64,000 nt of DNA, taken from NCBI GenBank assembly GCA_027943335.1, contig BSBK01006436.1:124001-188000 (forward strand), in the 5' to 3' direction. Shown piece after piece: positions 41,720 to 52,287 of the stretch. The notes beneath the pieces were generated by a model that did not search any database, had not been told where the DNA came from, and was given only the letters and a program-made list of their open reading frames with translations. Positions within the stretch are counted from its first letter, which is position 1. Each line of letters opens with the position of its first letter. Both the position numbers and the translations under genes were made by a program. This DNA is from Chamaecyparis obtusa. Its lineage: Eukaryota > Streptophyta > Pinopsida > Cupressales > Cupressaceae.

Positions 41720-43792
41720 AAAGGGAAGGACTCCTAGGTGAGGAAAATGAGGATATGTTGTGGGTGTTGGAAGCAATGTGAGAGGTGGATGCCTGGAAAA
41801 GAAAAATGTGTTGCATCCATTGGATACTCCTTAGATGGGAGTAATTGAAGGATTGATTGAGGGTAGAGGTAGTAGAGGCATTAAGAAGAAAAGATGCATG
41901 AAGAGGCAAAGACAAAGACAAAGGTGAAGATTTCAGTCTAGTTTTTTTCTTGTGGGTTACTGGTTCCATATTTTCAAGGGACTTGGAAATTTTTCAAGGT
42001 CAGGAGTATGGTGCAAGAGCACATAGTACAAGAGAACATGAGGAGGATCCAAGGAGATATCATGATAAATTTGAGTCTTTAAGGTTATTTCAAGGTATAA
42101 TGTGTCATTTTGAGTCATATTGAATCAATATGTAAAGCATTGCAAAAAGTTGGCAAATTTGTCATAGTAAGGTCCTGAGTTGGTCTGTATGGTCAAATTT
42201 TTGTAAAAGACCCATGGAAGGATAAGAAGGTTTCAAATAGTATTTATAGTCCCTTTTGATATGTCTATAAGGTCTATGCAAATTTTGAGGCCCATTTGTG
42301 TTAAAATACAAAAACTTGTTGAGACGTTGTAAAATGCAACATTTTGAAAGTTGCACAAATATTGTAAAAGGAATATGGCTGGTCCATAAAGGTATTAGAG
42401 TGGTTGAGAAACTTTAAAATGGCTATAAGAACCATAAAATGGTCTAATTGAAGTCATATTGGAAAAGGGTTAGAGGTGTGTTTTACAAGGATTGATCTAA
42501 TAGCCCTCTAACTTTCACTTTTCTACATAAATGTGGTGATAGTTAGGAGTGAGTATATTTTTTAGTCTAGATCCTCAAGTAAATAGTTAGTCCACATGAA
42601 GGAAGGATGGAGATAACCTAGATATCAATTATAATGTATAAAGTTTGAAAGATAAAATAAGTAATGTATTATTTTTCTCAAGATACTTAACAGTTTCTCT
42701 AATCAGTCACATTGCTTTTTATTTTCATGCATTTCTCTTTATGTAAATGGATTGAATCATTGTTAAAAAATATTTGGAAACGAAGCATGGTGAATTAAAT
42801 TTTTTTGAAAGCCAAGCTAGAGGTTCAACAATGAAGTCTAGAGGAAGATCCAATGGAATTTCATAAAACTAGTTTAAAATCCTCAGTAACAAACCTATCT
42901 ACAAGGATTTGTTTATATCTTTGGTTTTACCCAATGAAAAATTGTGATTCTTGGTTCTTCTGAAAGTTGATTCATAAGGATTTCACATTTTTTTGTTTCA
43001 TATTTAATGGTTGAGTATTCTAAGAGAAATTTGATGCCCTACATGAACTGAACATACATATTTCTTGTTATTTTGTGACTGTCAAAAAAGGTCTCGGTAC
43101 AGAAGGCATAACTCATAATTTAATTGTTGGATCTTCATGAGTTTTGGATATGTTGTTGTTATACTAATTTTATACAAACTCAGTAGAGAGATTGGAATAA
43201 TATTATCTAGAATAAAAGTTATAGTTGTCTGAGTGCTAATCTGGAAAACTGTCAATGAAATGATAGTCACACTAATAAGAAGATAACTTAATTGATTAGT
43301 TCCTTAATATTTGACAGTGGGAAATGAAAGGGTTATGGAAAATATTTTATTTTGTTACTTTTAAAATTATGGACCATGGAATTTTGATGGAGAATCAATG
43401 TGAATGTTTCCATTATAGAGTTCCCTATTTTGTGATTAGATTTGAGTGGTGTGGCTGCTTTAAAAGAGTTTAAAGGTTGTGATTAGTTTGGTATTATTCT
43501 CAATGCACATTTTGGACAATGAATGTTGATTAACAGGACTAATGGTATTGTGGAGACATGGCAAGATAATCTAATGGTGGATTCTCGAAAGGAGGAAAGT
43601 AATGATATGGTAAGTTCTTACAATATATAAAGTTAATGTTCCTTAGTTTGGTATGATTTTAAGGCATAAAATCATAATAGAGATTAGAGTTGTTGATTTT
43701 GTATGTGGATACAATGATAAGGCCTAATAAGCCTAGTTATCTAATTAATGTATGAACTATGATTTTGTGATTCAATTTGATGGGTATGGTGA
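41720..43792. other. Interior of the inverted-repeat element
   Basis: A minus-strand ORF (41703-41969, 88 residues, Ser/Leu-rich) begins inside and runs into the left arm; it shows no motif. The rest is AT-rich with recurring words such as GTCATATTG and ATGGTCTAA, and no coding frame over 65 codons. Confidence 0.45.
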
Positions 43793-43994
43793 TGCCTCTA
43801 CAAGGGTAATGTTTGGTTAATTACTGATTGGAAGTAATGTGATTGGATCCTAATGATGGATTGATGGTAGTTATGTTGTTTGGTTGATGATCATGCCTCT
43901 AATTTTTTTCTTATGACATCTCAAGATGTTTTGAGAATGGAACTCTAAGGTTTATTTGAGGTTCTTGATAGATTTCCATGATGCTCTATATCAC
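43793..43994 (-). repeat. Right terminal inverted repeat
   Basis: Reverse complement of 41518-41719 at about 90%. Confidence 0.85.
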
Positions 43995-44166
43995 TATGGA
44001 GGTGCTTTGGGCACCATAGTTATGGGTTATTGATTATCATTGAGTGTTCTTTGAGTCCCTATTTTTTTGGGTTTCCTAACTTTCCTATTTGGTTGGCCTG
44101 GTGTAGGGACAGAGAGAGTCTCCTTTCCCACTCTTCAACATTACATTAGCCTTATTGCTATGTGAT

Positions 44167-44169
<3 letters not shown>

Positions 44170-44197
<28 letters not shown>
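44170..44197. repeat. (TG)n microsatellite
   Basis: A run of TG units in the unidentified stretch 43995-44285, which otherwise shows nothing recognisable. Confidence 0.95.
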
Positions 44198-44201
<4 letters not shown>

Positions 44202-44285
44202 ATAGTAGTTATATTATCCCTATAATCGGGTAATAATAGGATCAATAGAAACCTACAATAACATACAAAATATCAACCACAAAGA

Positions 44286-45325
44286 TGTTAGGAATAGTCC
44301 CAAGAGATAACTAAGAGGGGGGGTTACGGGGAAACCCAAATAGGTAAAAACCCCAGTGGGACTTGATACCCACTAATATTTTGTACTAGTGTATAATGAT
44401 CCTTGTTAGAAGATCCTTTACCCTATTAGGAGTAGCTTTACAATATATTAAGTATAGTAGACCTAGTCAAGGGTCAGACCCTATTAGGAGTCTTTTACAA
44501 TTTTCCCTGTTAGGGGAGAGGATGCACTATCTAAGAGCTCACTACTCAAATGGGCGAAGGCTACAACCTTTTGAATAACAAATACACACTATATCTGAAT
44601 CTTGGTGAACTGCACTTTGACCTGCTATCTAGATCAATTCCAATGAATAGCACAATTACTTTACTCGGTCACATAGACCTTCTTTTGATGGCTCAACACT
44701 TTTCACACTCTGCTCTGTTGTGCTTAATCAACCATGAACCACACTCAAGCAATCACAAATGACTGCCTATAAATATCTTTCCTCCAAATGATATAATCAA
44801 GTTGGCCTATTAGAACCACCTTGAAATCATATTAGAGAAACCATAAAAAACTCCAATAAACATTCTTTTGGCTTTACTATGCATGCAACACATTCTAGGA
44901 CCTATCCAATAAGATAAATGTAGACGCACACTACACACTGTCAGCTCTACCAAAACAACTGGAGCTTTCTCTGTAAGCTGAATTAACTTTTCTTGCATTC
45001 ATCATCAGACCATGCATCCATGAAATTAACATCACTAACATGTCTTCAACATATATCCAAGTGCACAAGGCTCCATGATAACTATATCGATAACCATACA
45101 CAGAACATTATCTGTTACTCTGTCAAGAACACTATTGACACCAGCTGCTATATAACTGTATGTACTAATAGTTAACCTCTATACCCATGATATCATGCTG
45201 ATATCATGTCCATGCTTCATATACTGAAAGCTTACTACATAAGACTTCCATGCATGCTACTTTCCATATGTTGTCATCAAAGACAAACATTCAATCAATA
45301 CCTGCCTGCTGGAAAATCTCCAACA
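44286..45325 (-). repeat. 3' LTR of Copia element (1040 bp)
   Basis: Lacks two segments present in the 5' LTR, about 115 bp after the G-run (junction at 44317) and about 145 bp near 44984. Otherwise closely similar. Confidence 0.93.
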
Positions 45326-45341
45326 ATCTCCCCCTTTGGCA
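45326..45341 (-). promoter_or_regulatory. Polypurine tract of Copia element
   Basis: Minus-strand GCCAAAGGGGGAGAT before TGTTGG. Two further PPT-like runs lie upstream on the minus strand at about 45513 (AAGGGGGAGC) and 45574 (CAAAGGGGGAG). Confidence 0.85.
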
Positions 45342-45782
45342 TTGATGGCAACATGTGGAATCAAAAACCACCACCAACCCAAATGAATATTTATTTTATA
45401 ATATTCTCCATTTCCTCTTCAAAACTCCCCCAAGGATGAATCCTCTATCTGCTGCAATATTTTCTAATATTCTCCATTTCCTCAACTGTACTGCTGTCAT
45501 AACTAAATGTTGCTCCCCCTTAGTATATTACTCCTCTTTTTGCTTCTATTTTTCATGACTCAATATATTACTCCCCCTTTGATATCAATGGCAAAGGGTG
45601 CCATTCATTTTAAGCATCAATACTACTCTTGAGGTAGAGTAGTCAACCTTCCATCAGTCCTAGAGGACTGATGCCTTTCCTTCTTTCTTCTAAGTAGAAT
45701 CAAGGAAGGGAATTACTCCCAACTTCTCCCTAAGATACTCAAAAGTATCCTTAGGCAAGGGCTTTGTGAATATATTTTCCAA

Positions 45783-46478
45783 CTAATCTTTAATACTCAC
45801 ATAGTCCAACTTGATTTCTTTCTCTGCCACTTTCTCTCTTAGGAAGTGATACTTGATCTCAATGTGATTTGTCTTTGCATGCATCATAGGGTTCTTAGAC
45901 ATATTGATAGTGCTAGTGTTATCACACTGAATACTAATATGATAATCAATCTGAATTCCAAAATCCTTTATCATCTGCATGATTCAAACAATTGTAGAAC
46001 AATTCAAGGCTGCTGCAACATACTCTACTTTTGGTATTGACTAAGAAATACAATTTTGTTTCTTGCTTGTCCAAGTGACAAGTCTATCACCAAGAAACAC
46101 TGCTCCACCTAAAGTACTCTTTCTGTCATCAACACATCTTGCAAAATTTGCATCAATGTACACATGAAGCTCAACATTTTATGAATTAGGATACCATAGA
46201 CCATAATCTATAGTGCCCTACAAGTATCTGAATATTCTTTTTACTTCCATGAGGTGACTTTGTTTAGGTTATGCTGAAAATATTCCAACTATTCCAACTA
46301 CATTGGAAATATCAGGTCTAGTATGAGTAAGATATATGAGTTTACCAATCATAGACTTATACAATGTTATATCTATCATTGGTGAGTCATCTGCTTTAGT
46401 AAGCTTGCATCCATTGATCATAGGGGTTCCTACTGGCTTGCAATTATCCATGTTGAATTTCTTCAGTATCTCTTTCAC
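45783..46478 (-). pseudogene. Copia RNase H region and end of reverse transcriptase
   Basis: 46269-46478 holds the segment after the polymerase palm (PVGTPM, LTKADDSP, YKSMIGKLIYLTHTRPDIS), and 45783-45980 holds the RNase H C-terminus (SIQCDNTSTINMSKNP, HIEIKYHFLREKV). Between them, 45981-46268 is readable with breaks (for example DRKSTLGGAVF-type region). RNase H removes the RNA strand of the hybrid during copying. Compared with the usual Copia order nothing is missing, but stops and frame changes prevent a continuous product. Confidence 0.88.
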
Positions 46479-46517
46479 ATACTTTAACTAATTAATAAAA
46501 GTTCCTTTTCCTGTCTA

Positions 46518-46808
46518 CTACACATTTAGTCCCAAAAAGTATTTGATAGGACCAATCATACTCATCCAAAACTCATTCTGCATTTCTTTTGCAAATTCAG
46601 CATTGAGCTTGTCATTACCCCCAAAGATAATGTCATCAACAAATATAGCTACAAGTAGAAAACCTTTAGATGTCTCTCTAATGAGTAGATTACAATCTGC
46701 TACTCCTTTCTTGAATCCAATCTTTGTTAAGTATCCATCTAGTCTCTCATACCATGCTCTAGGGGCTTGCTTAAGTCCATAGAGGGCCTTCTTCAATCTG
46801 CATACCAT
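46518..46808 (-). pseudogene. Copia reverse transcriptase palm with FVDD motif
   Basis: Open block reading [20 protein letters not shown] at its start; the usual Copia form is [19 protein letters not shown]. The catalytic motif is [14 protein letters not shown] (Y-V-D-D to F-V-D-D). It ends [10 protein letters not shown]. It is in a frame different from the block 46846-47838, so a frameshift lies at about 46810-46850. Confidence 0.92.
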
Positions 46809-46845
46809 ATCAGGTATGTCTGATAATTTGAATCCTTCTGGTTGC

Positions 46846-47838
46846 TCAATGTATACTTCTTATTTTAAGTCTCCATTCAGGAATACTGACTTGACATCCA
46901 TCTGATAAACTTTGAAGTTTTTGACTGTAGCATAGGCTAGAAATAATTGATAGCTTCATGGGTGCAAATGTGTCTAAATAATCAATGCCTTCTCTTTGTG
47001 CATATCCCTTAAATACTAATCTTGCTTTTCTTCTTACTACTATACCATCTTCATTCATCTTATTTCTAAATATCCACTTTGTTCCAATCACATTCATATC
47101 ACTAGGTCTTGGGACCAGTTCCCAAGTGTCATTCTTAATAGTCTGATCAAGTTCTTCTTTCATAGCATCATGCCAATCTGAATCATTACAAGCATCTTCA
47201 ACACTTAAGGGTTCAATCTGAGATAGTAAACATACCGCTTCATTGCTAGCTAAGTTCTTTGCTTGTGATCTTGTTAAGACTTTGCCACTCTGATCTCCAA
47301 TGATGTCTTCCTTGGAATGATTTCTTGATGTAAACTTTGGAACTTTAGGTGATGCTGACTCATCATCCTTAGGAGTATTTTCTTCACTTGTCTCAGGGTC
47401 ATTGAATAACACATCAATACTATCAAACATTTCCTCAATGACTATCTCACTAGTGGAGGGTCTAGGTTCTTCTTCAATCATGGGTGAGTAATCATGATAT
47501 CTTTCTTGAATCATAAAATTTTCATCAATCCTTACATGAGCACTTTCTATGACCTTTTTCAATCTTAAATTGAAACATCTATAAGCTTTACTTTTAGTAG
47601 AGTAACCAAGAAAAAAACCTTCATCACTTCTTGCATCAAACTTGCCTAATGCTTCATCCCTCTTGATGTAGCACTTGCCTCCAAAGATTCTGAAGTATTT
47701 TACTATGGGAACATTACCAAACCATAGTTCATATGGTTTTTTGTTAGCACCTGGCCTTAATTGAATTCTATTGATGGTATAAATTGTTGTATTGACCGCA
47801 TCTCTCCAATAGGTGTGTGCAACTTTTCCTTCTATCAT
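46846..47838 (-). pseudogene. Copia integrase C-terminus and reverse transcriptase N-terminus
   Basis: Starts at AHTYWRDAVNTTIYTINR (end of the integrase core and following helix), then PYELWFGNVPIVKYFRIFG and KFDARSDEGFFLGYS, the conserved post-core of Copia integrases. An acidic linker follows (residues 130-215), then the reverse transcriptase start: DWHDAMKEELDQTIKNDTWELV, GTKWIFRNKMNEDG and KARLVFKGYAQREGIDYLDTFAP. After APMK the frame is lost. This is the longest pol block in the window. Confidence 0.92.
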
Positions 47839-48513
47839 AATGGTGCACGTTGTATCAAGAATGATCCTATTCCTTCTTTCTACAATTCCATTCTACTGAG
47901 GGGTTCTAGGTGCACTTAACTATCTCTTTATTCCATGTTCTTCACAGTACTCATAGAATCTATCAGAGGTGAATTCTCTTCCTCTATCCAATCTCAAACA
48001 TTTTATCTTTAGTCCAGATTCATTCTCAACCTTAGCTTTGAATATTTTGAATTTCTCAAATGCTTCTGACTTATCTTTCAAGAAGGCAACCCACATCATC
48101 CTAGTATGATCATCAACAAAAAAAATGAAATACCTTTCACCATAGTATGATCTTGTTTGAGTTGGACCACATAGGTCTGTATGAATCAGATCCAACTTGT
48201 TCTCTGTTGAATTCTGCTTGCTCCTAAAAGAATTTCTCACATGCTTTCCCATCACACATTCCCTGCATATAGTATCAAGTGGCTTTGTTATGCTAGGTAG
48301 ATCTCTTACTGCCTTAACATTGCTTATCTTTACTATGTTATCAAAATTGATATGACATAGTCTTTTATGCCATAACCAACTGTCATCAACTTTAGCAACA
48401 AAACAACTTGCTTCTGAATTGAGTTGAAAAACATTACCTCTTGTCTTTGATCCTGATGCAATCATAACACCATCCTTATTTTTAATGATGCATTTGTCAT
48501 CTTTGAACTCCAA
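47839..48513 (-). pseudogene. Copia GAG-pre-integrase and integrase core
   Basis: SWLWHKRLCHINFDNI is the zinc-binding HHCC start, with CRECVMGKHVR as its Cys pair. The catalytic core follows: LDLIHTDLCGPTQTRS (first Asp), FFVDDHTRMMWVAFLKDK and KCLRLDRGREFTS (second Asp; usual form LRxDRGGEF). The third acidic residue lies in the stretch after two TAG stops at 47920-47922 and 47894-47896, which both stand at Gln positions of the family motif SAPRTPQQNG. Integrase inserts the cDNA into the chromosome. The stops separate this block from 46846-47838. Confidence 0.92.
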
Positions 48514-49020
48514 CTAATAGCCTTTTCCAAGTAACTGTCCAACACTGAGAAGGTTATGTTTCAAACCATCAACATAAAGAACAACATCAATACTATTATT
48601 TCCATCCAAGGTGATGGCTCCTCTACCAATTATTGGTTTAGGAGTATTGTCTCTAAATCTAACAATACCACCATTTTATTTGTCCAATTGAACAAACCTG
48701 TCTTTATCACCTGTCATCTGATATGAACATCCATTGTCTATAATCAATTCTATCCTTATGTCAGCTTGTGAAATCAATGCTAGCTCTTGATTTTCTTTCT
48801 TATCTTCATGAACTATCTTGTTATTAATTTTTTCTATAATAGCAATGAATCCAATTTCTTCTTCACCAGATTCTTCATCTAAAACTCCATCTCTAGCATA
48901 GTAGCATTCCTTAGAATACTTAGGCTTGTAATCCTTCTTGAACTTTCTAGTTCTAGTGGGACACTTAGATGCAAAGTGACTGATCTTATTACATGAAAAG
49001 CACTTAAATGATAATTGACC
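48514..49020 (-). pseudogene. Copia zinc knuckle and protease region
   Basis: The knuckle CFSCNKISHFASKC is at about 48965-49010 (Gly of GH replaced by Ser). The protease active site is ELIIDNGCSYQMTGD at about 48715-48755; the family form is DSGCS-HMTG, so Asp and Gly are kept while Ser is changed to Asn. Then LKHNLLSVGQLLGKGY, a stop where Gln is expected (48514-48516) and LEF, the usual Copia sequence before GAG-pre-integrase. Confidence 0.85.
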
Positions 49021-49791
49021 TTAATATTTTCCTTTTCCTTTCTTTTCTCTTTTGGAAATCATAGCAATAAAATCATCTAATGTTTTATCTTCATCATCAT
49101 CATCAAAATTACCAGAAGTGTTTGTAGATTTCTTACCATGGACTGTTGCTTTGAAAGCTATCTCACTCTTTGGTTCTATCTTCAATCTTGAAATATCAAA
49201 AGCTAAGATTTTGTTGATCAAGGTCTCTCTCTTGAAATTTGATGTAAGCTTCATGGTCTCATCAAGGATGTTGATCTTGCTTTCATATTCAGGAGTGAGG
49301 GTAGTCATTAACTTGTCCATAATGTCCTCTTCTGAAATCTCTCCACCATTGTTCCTGATTCCAGCAACTGCTTCATTAATCCTCTGATTGTAAGCTTTGA
49401 TATTTTCCTTAGGCAACATCTCTAATGCATTGTATCTTTCCTTCCATGTCTTTATGCACACATCCTTTTCTTGTTTGTCTCCTTCAAATATGTCTTCTAG
49501 GTGCTTCCATATTTTATGGGCTATATCTACCTTTTTTACTTCTAAAAATTCAACATCAGATAGGGCATTGATAAGGGCTTCTTTAGCTATAGCATTATGA
49601 TGAAACAATTCATTTTGTGTGTTAGTAGCATCATCTTTTGCAAGGTCTTCTAATGTAGGAATCTTGGCTACTTTGATAGTTACATTAAAAACTTCAAAAG
49701 CAATGCACCGCAAATGACTCGCCATCTTGTTCTTCCAATCAAGATAATTTTCTCCATCAAACTTAGGACTTTCTATCCTGAAGTATGCCAT
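49021..49791 (-). CDS. Copia gag protein (UBN2 type), open frame of 256 residues
   Basis: Starts MAYFRIESPKFDGENYLDWK at 49791, 44 bp after the PBS, with the Tyr-x2-Trp signature of Copia gag. A-H-K-I-W-KHLEDIFEGD, a YNALEM stretch and EEDIMDKLMTTLTPEYES are the conserved UBN2 helices. The C-terminus is acidic then basic (FDDDDEDKTLDDF, KREKKGKGKY) and ends at a TAA, directly before the zinc knuckle. In the ancestral element gag and pol were probably one frame. Gag forms the cytoplasmic particle. This is the only intact gag of the Copia elements here. Confidence 0.92.
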   Translation of the reverse strand: MAYFRIESPKFDGENYLDWKNKMASHLRCIAFEVFNVTIKVAKIPTLEDLAKDDATNTQNELFHHNAIAKEALINALSDVEFLEVKKVDIAHKIWKHLEDIFEGDKQEKDVCIKTWKERYNALEMLPKENIKAYNQRINEAVAGIRNNGGEISEEDIMDKLMTTLTPEYESKINILDETMKLTSNFKRETLINKILAFDISRLKIEPKSEIAFKATVHGKKSTNTSGNFDDDDEDKTLDDFIAMISKREKKGKGKY

Positions 49792-49833
49792 CTGATCAAC
49801 CTCAAGCTGTTAAACTTTCTCTTCGAGGCACTT

Positions 49834-49847
49834 GGCTCAGATACCAA
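49834..49847 (-). promoter_or_regulatory. Primer binding site of Copia element
   Basis: Minus-strand TTGGTATCTGAGCC after the LTR end CCTAACA and one spacer base; one mismatch to the tRNA-iMet type. Confidence 0.88.
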
Positions 49848-49848
49848 T

Positions 49849-51146
49849 TGTTAGGAATAGTCCCAAGAGATAACTGAGGGAGGGGGGGGGGGATTGAATC
49901 AGTTATCTACAAGATTCAATTCTTTATCCAATTACGTATACTTAAACATAAAGCATAAACACAATGAAAGAACACATGAACACAACACCAATATTTTGGT
50001 TACAGGGAAACCCAAATAGGTAAAAACCCTGGTGGGACTTGATACCCACTAATATTTTGTACAAGTCTATAATGATCCTTGTTAGAAGATCCTTTACCCT
50101 GTTAGGAGTAGCTTTACAATATATTAAGTACAGTAGACCTAGTCAAGAGTTGGACCCTATTAGGAGTCTTTTGCATTTGTCCCTATTAGGGGAGAGGATG
50201 CACTATCCAAGAGCTCACTACTCAAATGGGTGAAGGCTACAACCTTCTGAATAATAGATACACACTATATCTAGATCTTGGTGAACTATGCTTTGACCTA
50301 CTATCTGGATCAGTTCCAATGAATAGCACAAGTACTTTACTTGGTCACATACACCTTCTTCTAATGGCTCAACACTTCACACACTCTGCTTTGTTGTGCT
50401 TAATCAACCATGAACCACACTCAAGCAATCACAAATGACTGCCTATAAATATCTTTCCTCCAAATGATATAATCAAGTTGGCTTATTAGAACCACCTTGA
50501 AATCATATTAGAGAAACCATAAAAAACTCCAATAAACATTATGTCGGCTCTACTATGCACGCAACACATTCTAGGACCTGTCCAATAAGATAAATGTAGA
50601 CGCGCACTACACACTATCGGCTCTACCAAAACAACTGGAACTTTCTCTGTAAGCTGAATTAACTTATGCACTCTTAACCAAACATCCATAACACTTCTCC
50701 AAGGGTACATACCCTCAAGATAGGTGCAACTCAAGAACCAATAAAATCTCTATCAGCTCTTCTGAAGAAACATGGGAAACTGCTACTCGCAAATAGCAAC
50801 TGCATAAATTTTCTTGTGTTCATCATCAGACCATGTGTCCATGAAATTAACATCACTAACATGTCTTCAACATATATCCAAGCGCACAAGGCTCCATGAT
50901 AATTGTACAGACAACCATACACAGAACACTATCTGTTACTTTGTCAGGAACACTGCTGACACCAGCTGCTATATAACTATCTGTACTAATAGTTAACCTC
51001 TGCGCCCATGATATCATGTTGATATCATGTCCATGCTTCATATATTGAAATCTTACTACATAAGACTTCCACGCATGCTACTTTCCATATGTTGTCATCA
51101 ATGACAAACATACAGTCAGTACTAGCCTGCTAGCAAATCTCCAACA
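49849..51146 (-). repeat. 5' LTR of Copia element (1298 bp)
   Basis: Plus strand TGTTAGGAATAGTCCC to CTCCAACA, with the G-run box at 49875-49895 followed by GATTGAATCAGTTATC. Confidence 0.93.
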
Positions 51147-51154
51147 AAAGATAT

Positions 51155-52272
51155 TGTTAGAGAAATTATTATTCCCAATATTCAAGAAAGGATGCAAGAC
51201 AAACAATAAGCATAATCAATCAAACATTATGAAATCAATCCAAAACATGAATATGCAAACCATAAAATGCTTCCTTGGTTTTCTTCTCATGCAATGTGGG
51301 CTCTCAGAATTGAGTTCAAGGTCATGCCGGCATAAGAATTCAAAGCAATTGTGGTTACCAAAATCAAAGGTTTGGCTTTCTATTTATAAGATTTAAGGGG
51401 TTTCAACCAAGAATCCATGATTGAAGGTTTGATTGGTTGTGATTGAGGAGTTGAACTCAAAGTGGGTGAGAGTTCAACTGAGTTGATTGATTGGCTTACC
51501 AAGATCGATGGATCTGTCAGCAAATAGATTGGAGAGATGACTCGAATGGACTGGTGAGCTAACAGAATAGACTGGAAAGTTAACTAATTTCATGGATTAG
51601 AAGACTGAATTGATGGAAGACTTAACTGATTGTTGGGGGAGGAATTAACAATGTGGATTGAATAGTTGGAGAGGGAATTATGGAGTGAAGAACTCTGATT
51701 GAAAAGCTAACTCAAAGTGAGTGTGAGTTAGGATTTAGGAGGATAATTATGATTTAAATAAATAAAATATTATTTATTTTCACATATGGAGATATTTTAT
51801 AAATAAATAATTACTTATTTATTTATGAGAGGAATTGTTTAGTTGTAATTAAATAAATATAATTTATTTAATCATGGGAGGGGAATAATTAGTTTAATTA
51901 AATAAATATCATTTATTTTATCATGGGATAGAATTTTATTTAATTATTATTGAAATGTAATAATTAGGAGGGAGAACATTAATTAAATTTGGTTATTTAA
52001 TTAATAATTATAAGATAGGGTATAATTAAATAAGGTTGTTTATTTAATTATATTATAGATGAATAGATGATGAATTAATTGTTTAGAAGTTCAATAATTA
52101 AAGTAATCAATTAAAATCACTTAATTATGGAATTAGGGAGAAATGATGATTTTGATCTTAGAATATGGTAGAATGACATGATTAATTAAATAATAAAGAT
52201 TATTTAACAATTTAGGAGGAATGCTAGTAATGTCATTGCGTTAGAGATATAGGCAATTTTTAAGTGTTTACA
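51155..52272 (-). repeat. 3' LTR of minus-strand Tat-like element (about 1118 bp)
   Basis: On its strand it starts TGTAAACACTTAAAA and ends CTCTAACA. The U3 is extremely AT-rich with many ATTAATTA/AAATAAT words (51740-52220). The left TSD would be GATAT. Confidence 0.65.
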
Positions 52273-52287
52273 TTTTTCCCCTCTTTG
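52273..52287 (-). promoter_or_regulatory. Polypurine tract of minus-strand Tat-like element
   Basis: Minus-strand CAAAGAGGGGAAAAAT next to the LTR start, similar to CAAAGAGGGGCATT at 23825. Confidence 0.7.

Larger units (their letters stand above)
41518..43994. mobile_element. Putative non-autonomous DNA transposon with 202-bp terminal inverted repeats
   Basis: 41518-41719 and 43793-43994 are reverse complements over 202 positions, with no gap and about 21 mismatches by hand count. Outer ends are GTGATTTAGAGCATCATG and GTGATATAGAGCATCATG. Flanking 9-mers AATGGTTGT and TATGGAGGT agree at 6 of 9 bases, weak support for a 9-bp duplication as made by Mutator-type elements. The 2.07 kb interior has no transposase that I can see. 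An inverted duplication of another kind remains possible. Confidence 0.6.
44286..51146 (-). mobile_element. Full-length Copia LTR retrotransposon, autonomous type, decayed
   Basis: Perfect TSD AAAGA at 44281-44285 and 51147-51151. The 5' LTR is 49849-51146, the 3' LTR 44286-45325, and the interior has gag, protease, integrase, reverse transcriptase and RNase H in Copia order. The PBS TTGGTATCTGAGCC follows the 5' LTR, and the PPT CCAAAGGGGGAGAT precedes the 3' LTR. LTR C-run box, PBS and PPT context are shared with the two pol-less elements in 7000-33807. Several TAG stops at expected Gln codons and frameshifts in reverse transcriptase make it inactive. Confidence 0.95.
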
